This document shows, piece by piece, positions 8,852-16,967 of a DNA stretch of 64,000 bases; positions within the stretch are counted from its first letter, which is position 1, and each line of letters starts with the position of its first letter. The position numbers and the translations under genes were made by a program. This DNA is from Nocardia rosealba (lineage in GTDB: Bacteria; Actinomycetota; Actinomycetes; Mycobacteriales; Mycobacteriaceae): contig NZ_JAIWNA010000005.1 of NCBI RefSeq assembly GCF_020216065.1, positions 246,474 to 310,473 on the forward strand, written 5' to 3'. Under the pieces are notes generated by a model. The model saw only the letters and a program-made list of their open reading frames with translations, was not told where the DNA came from and did not search any database.

Positions 8852-8885
8852 CAACGGCCCCGGACCTTTCGGTCCGGGGCCGTTG
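8852..8885. terminator. Bidirectional hairpin between convergent genes
   Basis: A perfect 15-bp inverted repeat (8852-8866 and 8871-8885) around a TTTC tetraloop, located between the stop of the SnoaL-like gene and the convergent stop of cyp125. The position and stem strength fit a shared terminator, although no long T run follows. Confidence 0.85.
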
Positions 8886-8897
8886 TCGTTCGGTACC

Positions 8898-10178
8898 TCA
8901 GTGCGAGACCGGGCAGCCCTTGGTCTTGTAGTCGACCGGGAGCTCCTTGATGCCGTTGAGCCAGCCCGAGCGCAGACGCTTGGGGTCGCCGATCTTCGTG
9001 ATGTCGGGCAGATGGTCGGCGATGGCGTTGAAGATCAGGTCGACCTCCAGGCGGGCCAGGTTCGCGCCGACACAGAAGTGCGCGCCGGTGCCGCCGAAGG
9101 ACAGATGCGGGTTCTCCTTGCGCATGATGTCGAACTTCTCCGGGTTCTCGAAGACGTCCTCGTCGAAGTTCGCCGAGCGGTACAGCATCACCAGGCGCTG
9201 GCCCTTCTTGATCTGCACGCCGCCGAGTTCGGTGTCCTCGAGCGCGGTGCGCTGGAAGGAGGTGACCGGGGTGGCCCAGCGGATGATCTCGTCGACCGCG
9301 GTGGCCGGGCGTTCCTTCTTGAAGAGCTCCCACTGATCGGGGTTCTCCATGAACGCGATCATGCCGTGGCTGATCGCGTTGCGGGTGGTCTCGTTGCCGG
9401 CGACCGCGAGCACGATGACGAAGAAGCCGAACTCCTCCGCACTCAGCGACTCACCGTCGACGTCGGCCTCGATCAGGGTGGTGACCAGGTCGTCGGCCGG
9501 ACAGGCCTTGCGCGCCTCGGCCATCTGGTACGAGTAGCCGAGCAGCTCCATCGACGCCGCGACGGGGTCGACATCGACATTGTCGGGATCGTCGTAGCCG
9601 GTCATGTCGTTGGACCATTCGAAGACCTTCATCCGGTCTTCCTGCGGCACACCGATGAGTTCGGCGATCGCCTGCAGCGGCAGCTCGCAGGCCACCTGGG
9701 TGACGAAGTCGCCGCCGCCCGACTCCGCCGCTGCCTTCACGATCTTCTCGGCGCGCGAGGACAGCTCGGCGCGCAGACTGTTCACCGCGCGCGGGGTGAA
9801 GCCCTTGGCGATCAGCTTGCGCAGCTTGGTGTGCTCGGGGGCGTCCTTGTTCAGGATGACGAAGCGCTGCAGCTCGATCTGCTCGCGCTTGATGTCGTCG
9901 TTGAAGCGCGGGATCGCGGTGTTCTCGTAGGTCGAGAAGACATCGCTGCGGCGCGAGACCTCTTTGACGTCGGCGTGCTTGCTGACCACCCAGAACCCGT
10001 CGTCGTGGAAGCCGCCCACCTCGGGCGGCTGCGGGTTCCACCAGATCGGCGCCGACCGGCGCAGCTCAGCGAACTCCTCCGCCGGGACACGTTCGGCGTA
10101 GATGGCCGGGTCGGTGACGTCGAACCCCTCGGGCAGGTTCGGCAGGGTACCCGTGGCTTCGTTGCGCGGATCTACCAC
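8898..10178 (-). CDS. cyp125: Steroid C26(27)-monooxygenase cytochrome P450 CYP125
   Basis: About 426 residues. The sequence follows M. tuberculosis CYP125 closely (NLPEGFDVTDPAIYAERVPAEEFAEL, SAPIWWNPQ). The I-helix motif is AVAGNETTRN, the K-helix ExxR is DEIIRWATPV, and the haem-cysteine loop is FGGTGAHFCVGANLAR with the cysteine near residue 369. It starts side-chain degradation by oxidising the terminal methyl of cholesterol or cholestenone. The GTG at 10178 has AGGAG upstream; the longer frame would run into a KstR operator. It diverges from fadA5 rather than leading the fadE28-fadE29-chsH-ltp2 operon as it does in M. tuberculosis. Confidence 0.95.
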   Translation of the reverse strand: MVDPRNEATGTLPNLPEGFDVTDPAIYAERVPAEEFAELRRSAPIWWNPQPPEVGGFHDDGFWVVSKHADVKEVSRRSDVFSTYENTAIPRFNDDIKREQIELQRFVILNKDAPEHTKLRKLIAKGFTPRAVNSLRAELSSRAEKIVKAAAESGGGDFVTQVACELPLQAIAELIGVPQEDRMKVFEWSNDMTGYDDPDNVDVDPVAASMELLGYSYQMAEARKACPADDLVTTLIEADVDGESLSAEEFGFFVIVLAVAGNETTRNAISHGMIAFMENPDQWELFKKERPATAVDEIIRWATPVTSFQRTALEDTELGGVQIKKGQRLVMLYRSANFDEDVFENPEKFDIMRKENPHLSFGGTGAHFCVGANLARLEVDLIFNAIADHLPDITKIGDPKRLRSGWLNGIKELPVDYKTKGCPVSH

Positions 10179-10199
10179 CAGATGTCTCCTTCGACAAAC

Positions 10200-10213
10200 T
10201 GAAACACGTTCTA
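10200..10213. promoter_or_regulatory. KstR operator upstream of cyp125
   Basis: TGAAACACGTTCTA fits TnnAACnnGTTnnA at all fixed positions and sits 22-35 bases before the cyp125 GTG, overlapping the expected core promoter. Confidence 0.85.
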
Positions 10214-10278
10214 CAATCATTCAAGCACAGGGTATGCCACGACGGAAGAACCTCGCGGTTTTGCCCCGCTTACATAAA

Positions 10279-10292
10279 CAGAACACGTTGCA
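10279..10292. promoter_or_regulatory. KstR-like operator upstream of fadA5
   Basis: CAGAACACGTTGCA matches the KstR consensus except for C at the first position. It lies about 19 bases before the fadA5 ATG, so cyp125 and fadA5 each have a nearby operator in the shared divergent region. Confidence 0.75.
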
Positions 10293-10310
10293 GTTCAGAG
10301 GGAGATCCAG

Positions 10311-11474
10311 ATGGGCACACCGGTAATCGTCGAGGCAGTGCGAACCCCGATCGGCAAGCGGCGCGGGCGGCTTTCCGGCCTGCACGCGGCCGAACTGCTC
10401 GGCCTGGCCCAGCGCGGACTGCTCGACCGGGCCGACCTCGATCCGGCCGAAGTGGAGCAGGTGATCGGCGGCTGCGTCACCCAGGCAGGCGAGCAGTCCA
10501 ACAACGTCACCCGCGTCGCGTGGCTGCACGCGGGGCTGCCGTGGCAGACCGGCGCGACGACCATCGACGCGCAGTGCGGTTCGGCCCAGCAGGCCAACCA
10601 CCTCGTCGCGGGGCTGATCGCCACCGGGGCCATCGATATCGGCATGGCGTGCGGTGTCGAGGCGATGAGCCGGGTGCCGCTCGGCGCCAATGTGGGCACC
10701 GAGGCGGGACCGCGCAGGCCCGAGTCGTGGTCGATCGATCTGCCCGATCAGTTCGGCGCGGCCGAGCGAATCGCGCGGCGGCGCGGGCTCACTCGCGACG
10801 ACCTCGACCGATTCGGCCTGCGCTCACAGCAATTGGCCGCCGCCGCCTGGGCCGAAGGCCGCTTCGATCGCGAGGTACTGCCCGTGGTCGCGCCCGTGCT
10901 CGACAGCGAGGGCGCGCCGACCGGCGAGAAGGCCGAGGTGACCCGCGACGAGGGCTTGCGCGCGAGCACGATCGAGGGCCTGGCCAAGCTGAAGCCGGTG
11001 GTCACCGACGGCCTGCACACCGCGGGTACGTCGTCGCAGATTTCCGACGGCGCGGCGGCGGTGCTCCTGATGGACGAAACCGTCGCCCACCGAAAGGGTT
11101 TGCGACCGCGCGCACGGATCCGCACCCAGGTACTCGTCGGCGCCGAACCGGAGTTCCATCTGGACGGACCTGTGCAGGCATGCACGCGACTGCTGGAACG
11201 CTCGGGAATGGCGATCGGCGATATCGATCTTTTCGAGATCAACGAAGCATTCGCGGCGGTTGCCCTTTCGTGGGCTTCTGTACATCAGCCGGACATGGAA
11301 CGGGTAAATGTCAACGGCGGTGCGATCGCAATCGGGCATCCTGTCGGTTCCACCGGTTCTCGTCTGATCACGACCGCATTACACGAGCTCGAACGCACCG
11401 GCAAGGGAACCGCGATGGTTCTCATGTGCGCCGGTGGAGCCCTCGCGACCGGCACGATCATCGAACGCCTGTAG
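10311..11474 (+). CDS. fadA5: Steroid side-chain thiolase FadA5
   Basis: A 387-residue classical thiolase. The nucleophilic cysteine is near residue 89 in IDAQCGSAQQ, the histidine is in AIGHPVGSTGS, and the second cysteine is in LMCAGGALATG. The N terminus (PVIVEAVRTPIGKRRGRLSGLHAAELLG) is diagnostic for FadA5, which cleaves 3-oxocholest-type CoA thioesters to release acetyl- or propionyl-CoA during side-chain beta-oxidation. The RBS is GAGGGAGAT. It is controlled from the cyp125-fadA5 divergent region with KstR-type sites, and a hairpin follows at 11491-11529. Confidence 0.95.
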   Translation: MGTPVIVEAVRTPIGKRRGRLSGLHAAELLGLAQRGLLDRADLDPAEVEQVIGGCVTQAGEQSNNVTRVAWLHAGLPWQTGATTIDAQCGSAQQANHLVAGLIATGAIDIGMACGVEAMSRVPLGANVGTEAGPRRPESWSIDLPDQFGAAERIARRRGLTRDDLDRFGLRSQQLAAAAWAEGRFDREVLPVVAPVLDSEGAPTGEKAEVTRDEGLRASTIEGLAKLKPVVTDGLHTAGTSSQISDGAAAVLLMDETVAHRKGLRPRARIRTQVLVGAEPEFHLDGPVQACTRLLERSGMAIGDIDLFEINEAFAAVALSWASVHQPDMERVNVNGGAIAIGHPVGSTGSRLITTALHELERTGKGTAMVLMCAGGALATGTIIERL

Positions 11475-11490
11475 ACTGGGCGTACCGAAA

Positions 11491-11529
11491 CCGGGCGCCC
11501 AGGTTGAACATTCATCTCCAGGCGCCCGG
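11491..11529 (+). terminator. Terminator hairpin after fadA5
   Basis: A 9-bp perfect stem (CCGGGCGCC at 11491-11499 and its complement at 11521-11529) with a 21-base loop, starting 17 bases after the fadA5 stop. No strong T tract follows. Confidence 0.65.
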
Positions 11530-11783
11530 AACGTGTCGTACGCCACACGATCCGAGGGGCGAGGGGGATGATGAGGCATCAGCAATCTTTGGGCTATCAT
11601 GGGTCCGAGGTGGAAGACCCCCGCGACGGGCACGAACTCCGGCACCCATCGGCTCCACAAGAGTCGTTGACGTGACCCCGCAAACGCGGCCGTCGCGGGC
11701 CCTGTACGCAGGTGAGCGTCGGAATCCGCAGAGAAATCCTGAATCAGGCGTAGGTTTTCAGTTACTGAGCCGCTAATATCAAT

Positions 11784-11793
11784 GATACGTATC
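11784..11793. promoter_or_regulatory. Short palindrome upstream of EspR-like regulator
   Basis: GATACGTATC is a perfect 10-bp palindrome in the AT-rich stretch 47 bases before the regulator's ATG. Location suggests an autoregulatory or promoter element; there is no direct evidence for the binder. Confidence 0.35.
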
Positions 11794-11839
11794 CGAGATA
11801 ACGACTGTTAGTACAGTGAAGGGAATTGGGCGGCTCACA

Positions 11840-12256
11840 ATGGCTGATTTCGCGGCGCGGCTGAACAAGCTGTTCGAAACCGTGCATCCCCCGGGGCGCA
11901 AGCCGCACACCAACGCAGAGGTTGCGGCTGCGCTGACTGCCTCCGGGCATCCGATCTCCAAGCCGTATCTCTCGCAGCTGCGGTCGGGACAACGAACCAA
12001 CCCGTCCGACGAGACGGTGGCCGCCCTGGCGAAGTTCTTCAAGGTCAAGCCTGACTACTTCTTCAACGACATCTACGCGGCCAAGATCGATCACGACCTG
12101 GAACTGCTTGCGCAGCTGCAGGGTTACGGGCTGCGTCGTCTGTCCAGCAGGGCATTCGACCTCTCGGAAGAATCACAGAATCTGCTCACCTCCATGGCGG
12201 AGAAGTTGCGGGCCAGCGAAGGCTTGCCCGAAATTCCTCCGGACGGAACGGAATAG
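11840..12256 (+). CDS. EspR-like XRE-family transcriptional regulator
   Basis: 138 residues from the ATG at 11840; an in-frame GTG at 11816 would add eight residues but fits relatives less well. The N-terminal FAARLNKLFETVHPPGRKPHTNAEVAAAL, then YLSQLRSGQRTNPSDETVAALAKFF, is the helix-turn-helix core of M. tuberculosis EspR, and the C-terminal helix (residues about 85-130) is the dimerisation region in that family. EspR regulates cell-wall and secretion genes, but this short protein may be a local paralogue. It converges on the membrane protein/ImmA/secreted-protein operon, a pairing seen for XRE-ImmA modules, so it may be their regulator (inference). Confidence 0.88.
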   Translation: MADFAARLNKLFETVHPPGRKPHTNAEVAAALTASGHPISKPYLSQLRSGQRTNPSDETVAALAKFFKVKPDYFFNDIYAAKIDHDLELLAQLQGYGLRRLSSRAFDLSEESQNLLTSMAEKLRASEGLPEIPPDGTE

Positions 12257-12277
12257 GAACAACCAGGCGGATACGCG

Positions 12278-12323
12278 AAGAACGGGCCTGAGCCGGTGGA
12301 AACACCAGCTCAGGCCCGTTCTT
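12278..12323. terminator. Strong bidirectional terminator hairpin
   Basis: A perfect 16-bp inverted repeat (12278-12293 and 12308-12323) with a short inner stem. It separates the convergent EspR-like gene and the membrane protein, and T-rich sequence follows on the + strand. Confidence 0.9.
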
Positions 12324-12333
12324 GTTGTCTGCG

Positions 12334-13365
12334 TCAGCTCGACGCGGCGGCATTCTGCGGTGCGCCCGCCGTGGCCACCGCCACCTCGTATCGCTTGGCC
12401 AGTGCCAGCACCCAGCCGCGTGGGCTCACGCCGGGCGGCGGCGCGATCCAGCGCGCGTCGACGAACAAGTCCCCCAACGGGTTTCGGGCCCACTCGGCCA
12501 CCACGGCCGCGCGCTCGGGGACGGAGTTCGGCGGCTCACCCGCCGCCGGGATGACGATGCCGCTGCCCGACAGCAGATACAGCGCGTCCATCACCTGGGC
12601 CACGTGATCGGAGGCCTTCAGCTGCGCCGAGGTGGCGTTCTGCTCGGGTGCGACGACCTCCGGGAACCGGCCGACCATCAACTTGTGCAGTGGGCGGATA
12701 CGCCGCAACAGGATTCGGGCCCGCCACCACAGCTCGATGACGATCGACACCGCGCCGAGCGAGATCAGCAGGCTCGCGATCTCCCACGCCTGCCAGCCCC
12801 ACGTCGGCTGACCGGGCGGGGTCGGCTCGGCGCCCTGGAAGGCGCGGCCCGCGTTGGCGAAGGCGAGCACGGCGACCAATGCCGTTCCCGCCGTGTAGAT
12901 CGCGATGCCGCGACCCAGCGTGGTCCAGTCCAGATTGCGCAGACCGGTGGTGACGATGAAGACCGCGCCGAGCGCGACGACGATCCAGCCGAAGGTGAAC
13001 GACCAGGCCAGCGTCAGCGCGATGGCGAGGGCACCGATGCCGTAGACGATCATCGCGACCTGGCGCAGGTTGCGTCGCGACACGACCGGCCAGGCGGCCG
13101 AGGCGACCACCGACGTGGCGGTGGTGAACAGGATCCACGCCGAATCGACGATGCCCGTGGACAGCCAGCCGCTGTGCAGGCCGCCCGGGAGCAGATTGTC
13201 GACGGCGACGGCGATATCGGGGATGGCGACGGTCGAGGCGAGTGCGACGGCGGCGACCGCGACGACGATGGCCACGCGGGCCGTTGTCGCGGGCTTGACG
13301 AGCACGCGTCCCACTCGCGCACCCGCGGCAACCCAGACCAGCAGGGCTGTCAACCAGAGTGTCAT
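12334..13365 (-). CDS. Seven-helix membrane protein, MAB_1171c/DUF6545-like
   Basis: A 343-residue protein with about seven hydrophobic helices in residues 1-215 (e.g. LTALLVWVAAGARVGRVLV, VAMIVYGIGALAIALTLAW, IASLLISLGAVSIVIELWW) followed by a soluble C-terminal domain of about 125 residues containing RRIRPLHKLM and RFPEVVAPEQNA. The architecture and the helix-seven/RxxPLH boundary resemble the actinobacterial MAB_1171c putative-transporter family, whose function is unknown. It overlaps the ImmA/IrrE peptidase gene by ATGA, so the two are probably translated together. A sensor or transporter paired with the protease is possible; no transport substrate can be inferred. Confidence 0.78.
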   Translation of the reverse strand: MTLWLTALLVWVAAGARVGRVLVKPATTARVAIVVAVAAVALASTVAIPDIAVAVDNLLPGGLHSGWLSTGIVDSAWILFTTATSVVASAAWPVVSRRNLRQVAMIVYGIGALAIALTLAWSFTFGWIVVALGAVFIVTTGLRNLDWTTLGRGIAIYTAGTALVAVLAFANAGRAFQGAEPTPPGQPTWGWQAWEIASLLISLGAVSIVIELWWRARILLRRIRPLHKLMVGRFPEVVAPEQNATSAQLKASDHVAQVMDALYLLSGSGIVIPAAGEPPNSVPERAAVVAEWARNPLGDLFVDARWIAPPPGVSPRGWVLALAKRYEVAVATAGAPQNAAASS

Positions 13366-13877
13366 CCGAGTGCCTCATCGAATCGAAGGACCGAGACGCC
13401 TGCGCCTCGGTTGTTGAAGACGCGCAGTCGTGTCATGAGCATGGCCGCGAAGGTCTCGGCCTCCCACTCGGCCAGGTCGTCGGCTCCGTCCTCGACGATC
13501 TGGGCGTGGGCGCGCTGACTGAGCATGTAGGCGATGAGGTCGTCGCTGACCTCGAGTGTCGTCTCGACCGCGGGCGCGCCCTCGTGGTCGAAGACGATGT
13601 GCCCGAGTTCGTGGGCGAGGGTGTGGTCGCGGCTCGGCAGGGCGTCGGCGAGCACGATGATGTCGCGCTCCGGGTAGAACCGCCGCTGGCCGCACACGCC
13701 GGGACCCAATTGCGCACTGGTGATCTCGATTTCGCGCTGCCGCTCGAGCGAGACCGCCGCGACCACCTCATCGAGGGTGGTCGCGTCGGAGTCGGCGGCG
13801 ACCGCGCACACCGCGTCGACGGCGGCGGCGACGCGACGATAGGACCGCGAGGTGGACTGGGTCTTGCTCTTGCTCAT
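13362..13877 (-). CDS. ImmA/IrrE-family zinc metallopeptidase
   Basis: A 171-residue protein with the zinc-binding motif LAHELGHIVFDH (HELGH at residues about 89-93) and a downstream EWEAETFAAMLM segment supplying the third ligand and helix. ImmA/IrrE peptidases cleave XRE-type repressors or antitoxins in response to stress or DNA damage. An XRE (EspR-like) regulator lies at the other end of the locus and is a candidate substrate (inference). It overlaps the membrane-protein gene by ATGA and starts 12 bases after the secreted repeat protein, so these three are one operon. No membrane segment is visible in the peptidase itself. Confidence 0.88.
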   Translation of the reverse strand: MSKSKTQSTSRSYRRVAAAVDAVCAVAADSDATTLDEVVAAVSLERQREIEITSAQLGPGVCGQRRFYPERDIIVLADALPSRDHTLAHELGHIVFDHEGAPAVETTLEVSDDLIAYMLSQRAHAQIVEDGADDLAEWEAETFAAMLMTRLRVFNNRGAGVSVLRFDEALG

Positions 13878-13888
13878 CGAAGATCCCC

Positions 13889-15061
13889 TCACGACCTCGG
13901 TCCGAAGAACTCGGCACGCGCCGCGTTCACCCGCGCCTGGGCGGCGGCGGCACCTTGGAAACTCACTGCGCCCGAACCGGTTCCGGCCAGGGCGAGCGCT
14001 ATCAGGCCGCCGATCACCGACAGCAGTTCGGGTTCGGGCAGACCGTTGTTGTCGCTGGTCGGCCGGACCTCGTGGTTGGGCTTGGCGGCCTGAGCGGGCG
14101 CGGCGGCGGCAGGCGGCGCGGGGGCGGCGGCCGGGGGCGGCGGCGCATCGGCCGGGGCCGGTGCCGCCACCGCCACATTCGGCGCGGAGATACCCGGGAT
14201 CGACGGCGTGCCCGGTGCGGGCGGGATAGCGATCGCGGGCAGCGCGGGCGACGGTGTGGGCGGGGTCTGCAGCAACAGCAACAGCAGCAGCGGCGAGGCC
14301 GAACCGACAGCGGCCGAGCCGACGGCGGCCGAACCGGTCGCAGCCGAACCAGCGCCCGCGGAACCGACCGCGGCGGAACCGACGGCAGCCGAGCCGACGG
14401 CCGCGGAGCCGGTACCGGCCAGTGCCGAGCCCGTCCCCGCCGCGGCCGAGCCCACGGCGGCCGAACCGGTGCCCAGTACCGCGGCCGCACCAGCCGAACC
14501 GGTGGCGAGTACAGCGGCGGCACCGGCGGAACCGGTGCCGAGGATCGCGAAGGCGCCTGCCGAGCCCGTGCCGAGCACGGCGCCGAGGCCCGCTGAGCCG
14601 GTGCCGAGGAGCACGCCGAGGCCTGCCGACCCGGTGCCGAGCACCAACCCCGCGGCGGCCGAACCCGCGCCGAGAACGGCGGAGCCGGAGGCCGGACCGG
14701 CCACTTCCTTGGTCGGGAGTTCGGTGGTGTCCTGGCCGGGGATGCTCAGCGGGGTCCACTCGGTCTCTTCGGCGACTTCGGCACCGGTCTGGGGTGGGTC
14801 GCCCTGATTCGCCGGTGCCGGGTCGTTGCCGCTGCCCGTACCCGGCAGGGTGAGTTCGATCGGCTTGCCGTTGCCCTGGGCGGGATCCTCGGCCGGTTCA
14901 CCGCCGCTTCCGCCGATGCCGGTGCTCCCGCTGCCGGACGGTTGCGCGGCGGGCGTCGGCGGCTTTTCCGGCGCGGCGAATGCGGCGACGGGCCCCAATA
15001 GGGCGCAGCCGGCCAAGACACTCGCAGCGGCAAGAACGCGCAACATGCGACCAACGGCCAT
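13889..15061 (-). CDS. Secreted Gly/Ala/Ser-repeat protein with C-terminal hydrophobic anchor
   Basis: A 390-residue protein. A Sec signal peptide occupies residues 1-30 (MLRVLAAASVLAG core, cleavage after AFA), possibly a lipoprotein because of the LAGC box. A Pro/Gly-rich linker follows. Residues about 120-250 are tandem GTGSAG-type repeats giving alternating small and hydrophobic residues, then a leucine run, a Pro/Ala-rich linker, and a hydrophobic helix (LLSVIGGLIALALAG) near the C terminus. I recognise no enzyme domain. It leads the operon with the ImmA/IrrE peptidase, which suggests a surface or envelope component handled by the same module. The repeats make assembly errors possible. 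Confidence 0.75.
   Translation of the reverse strand: MAVGRMLRVLAAASVLAGCALLGPVAAFAAPEKPPTPAAQPSGSGSTGIGGSGGEPAEDPAQGNGKPIELTLPGTGSGNDPAPANQGDPPQTGAEVAEETEWTPLSIPGQDTTELPTKEVAGPASGSAVLGAGSAAAGLVLGTGSAGLGVLLGTGSAGLGAVLGTGSAGAFAILGTGSAGAAAVLATGSAGAAAVLGTGSAAVGSAAAGTGSALAGTGSAAVGSAAVGSAAVGSAGAGSAATGSAAVGSAAVGSASPLLLLLLLQTPPTPSPALPAIAIPPAPGTPSIPGISAPNVAVAAPAPADAPPPPAAAPAPPAAAAPAQAAKPNHEVRPTSDNNGLPEPELLSVIGGLIALALAGTGSGAVSFQGAAAAQARVNAARAEFFGPRS
14290..14700 (-). repeat. GTGSA-type tandem repeat region inside secreted protein gene
   Basis: On the minus strand this stretch encodes about 25 imperfect GTGSAGLG- and VGSAA-like units, with a longer unit of about 33 bp and a shorter one of about 15 bp. 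The units vary at synonymous and hydrophobic positions, so the array is old enough to have diverged. Confidence 0.8.
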
Positions 15062-15185
15062 GCGCCTGTCATCCCCTTTAAGTAATTCCGCGCAGCATTA
15101 CCCCCGGTCGCGACACATTCCGGGATCGACGAACAGTAGCCCATAGTAAACCCACGCGCAGAACCCCGCAGGAGAGCGCAAGAGC

Positions 15186-15203
15186 CGTCCAGCCCCCTGG
15201 ACG
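15186..15203. terminator. Small hairpin downstream of SDR operon
   Basis: A perfect 7-bp stem (CGTCCAG and CTGGACG) with a CCCC loop, in the 203-bp gap between the start of the secreted repeat protein and the stop of the SDR gene. The position suits termination of the minus-strand SDR operon. Confidence 0.5.
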
Positions 15204-15264
15204 CCTATGACATGGCAAAACCGCAGGCCCGGCGGCTTCGCTCAGTGTCCTCTTGCGAAGTTAG

Positions 15265-16176
15265 CTATGCACCGTAAACCGGCTCCGGTTCGGCGCCCTT
15301 CTCGATCAGCTGAGCCACCACCGGACCGAGCTCGGCCGGATCCCAGCGCGCACCGCGATCGACGGCGACGCCGTGCCGCCAGCCTTCGGCCAGCGCGACC
15401 TTGCCGCCCTCCACCTCGAACATCCGCCCGGTCACCCCGGCGGACTCGGGGCTGCCGAGCCAGACGACCAGCGGCGAGATGTTCGCCGGGTCCATGGCGT
15501 CGAAGCCGGCATCGGGCGCGGCCATGGTTTCGGCGAAGACCGTTTCGGTCATCCGCGTGCGGGCCGCGGGCGCGATGGCGTTGACGGTGACGCCATAGCG
15601 CCCGAACTCCGCCGCGGCGGTGAGCGTGAGCCCCGCGATGCCCGCCTTGGCCGCGCCGTAGTTGCCCTGGCCGACGCTGCCCTGCAGACCGGCGCCGGAG
15701 CTGGTGTTGACGACGCGGGCGTCGACCGCGCACCCGGCCTTGGCCTCGCCGCGCCAGTACTCGGCGGCATGACGCATGGTGGCGAAATGGCCCTTGAGGT
15801 GCACGCGGATCACCGCGTCCCACTCGTCCTCACTCAGGTTCACCAGCATGCGGTCGCGCACGAAACCGGCATTGTTGACCAGCACGTCGAGCCCACCGAA
15901 GGTGTCGACGGCCTGGCGGACGAGCCGGCGCGCGCCTTCCCAGTCGGCCACGTCGTCGTAGTTGGCGACCGCCTGCCCACCGGCGGCGACGATCTCGTCG
16001 ACGACCTGCTGTGCGGGCGTCTCCGAGGTGGGTGCGCCGTCGAGCGCGGTGCCCACGTCGTTGACGACGACGCGCGCACCCGCGGCGGCGAAGGCGAGCG
16101 CGTGCGCGCGCCCGATCCCGCGACCCGCACCCGTGACGATCACCGTGCGGTCGGCGCAGATCAACTGCTGGTCCAT
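15265..16176 (-). CDS. Short-chain dehydrogenase/reductase (Rv3548c-like)
   Basis: A 303-residue SDR with the NAD(P) glycine motif VTGAGRGIGRAHA at the N terminus, NNAG (VNNAGFVRDRM), and the catalytic YGAAK with the preceding serine (NTSSGAGLQG). The length and the C-terminal extension match Rv3548c of the M. tuberculosis KstR2-controlled region, where its exact substrate is not established. It sits 12 bases downstream of a second SDR. The pair is probably driven by the divergent promoter shared with echA20 at 16.97 kb. Confidence 0.87.
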   Translation of the reverse strand: MDQQLICADRTVIVTGAGRGIGRAHALAFAAAGARVVVNDVGTALDGAPTSETPAQQVVDEIVAAGGQAVANYDDVADWEGARRLVRQAVDTFGGLDVLVNNAGFVRDRMLVNLSEDEWDAVIRVHLKGHFATMRHAAEYWRGEAKAGCAVDARVVNTSSGAGLQGSVGQGNYGAAKAGIAGLTLTAAAEFGRYGVTVNAIAPAARTRMTETVFAETMAAPDAGFDAMDPANISPLVVWLGSPESAGVTGRMFEVEGGKVALAEGWRHGVAVDRGARWDPAELGPVVAQLIEKGAEPEPVYGA

Positions 16177-16188
16177 CGAAACTCCTAG

Positions 16189-16956
16189 TTATCCGTGGTT
16201 CGTATTCGCGGCATCGAGAAAAGCGGGCCGCTCCCCCGCGCCGTGCACCAGCAGGCTCGCGCCGCTGATGTAGGCGGCCAGCGGGGAGGCGAGGAAGAGG
16301 GCGGCATTGCCGACGTCGGCGGGGGCGGCGAGGCGGCCGAGCGGGATGGTCGCGCCGACGGCGGCGACACCGTCGTCGTCGCCATAGTGCAGGTGGCTCA
16401 GTTCGGTTTCCACCGGTCCGACCACCACGGAATTGAGGCGGACCTTCGGCGCCCATTCCACCGCGAGCGAGGTGGTGAGGTTGTCCAGTCCGGCCTTGGC
16501 CGCGCCGTAGGCGGCGGTGCCGGGCGAGGGCCGGTGCCCGCTGACGCTCGAGACCATCACGATGGAACCGCCCGAATCCTGTTTCTGCATCACGGCATTG
16601 GCCTGCTGCGCGATCACCAGGGGGGCGAGCAGATTCAGCTCGATGATCTTGGTGTGGAAGCGCGGGCTCGCCGCGTCGGCCAGGGCGAAGGGCGCCCCGC
16701 CCGCGTTGTTCACGACATGGTCGAGCCGCCCGTGCGCGGCGAGGATCTCGTCGAACATGGCGGCGACCGCGCTGTCGTCGCGCACATCGCAGGAGTAGTG
16801 CTCGGTGCCGTCGATCGGGGTGTCGGCGGGTCTACGCGCGCAGGTGAGCACTGTCGCGCCCGCCGCGAGGAAGGCACGGGTGATGCCCGCGCCCACGCCG
16901 CGCACTCCGCCGGTCACCAGAACGATCTGGCCGGAAAGGTCGATTTCTATCGCCAC
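16189..16956 (-). CDS. Short-chain dehydrogenase/reductase (Rv3549c-like)
   Basis: A 255-residue classical SDR: VTGGVRGVGAGITRAF glycine motif, HVVNNAGGAPF, and VSSVSG followed by YGAAKAGLDN for the catalytic Ser-Tyr-Lys set. The start is GTG at 16956. It is the first gene after a KstR2-like palindrome and diverges from echA20, exactly as Rv3549c diverges from Rv3550. A role in HIP (C/D-ring) breakdown is likely, but the step is unassigned. Confidence 0.87.
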   Translation of the reverse strand: MAIEIDLSGQIVLVTGGVRGVGAGITRAFLAAGATVLTCARRPADTPIDGTEHYSCDVRDDSAVAAMFDEILAAHGRLDHVVNNAGGAPFALADAASPRFHTKIIELNLLAPLVIAQQANAVMQKQDSGGSIVMVSSVSGHRPSPGTAAYGAAKAGLDNLTTSLAVEWAPKVRLNSVVVGPVETELSHLHYGDDDGVAAVGATIPLGRLAAPADVGNAALFLASPLAAYISGASLLVHGAGERPAFLDAANTNHG

Positions 16957-16967
16957 CGTGTTAACCT

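Larger units (their letters stand above)
11475..11839. other. 365-bp intergenic region between fadA5 and the EspR-like gene
   Basis: It begins with the fadA5 terminator hairpin, and I recognise no gene in it. The last 100 bases are more AT-rich than their surroundings and carry a 10-bp palindrome, consistent with the promoter of the downstream EspR-like regulator. Confidence 0.6.

Noticed and set aside
11600..11700. Possible RNA gene in the fadA5-EspR intergenic region
   Set aside because: No tRNA-like cloverleaf or convincing conserved structure could be drawn by eye.
14290..14700. CRISPR-like periodicity
   Set aside because: Units are contiguous, imperfect and coding (GTGSA motifs); there are no unique spacers.
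13362..14759. A 465-codon minus-strand frame covering the peptidase and part of the repeat protein
   Set aside because: The peptidase starts at the ATG at 13877; the upstream part is the repeat gene read out of frame.
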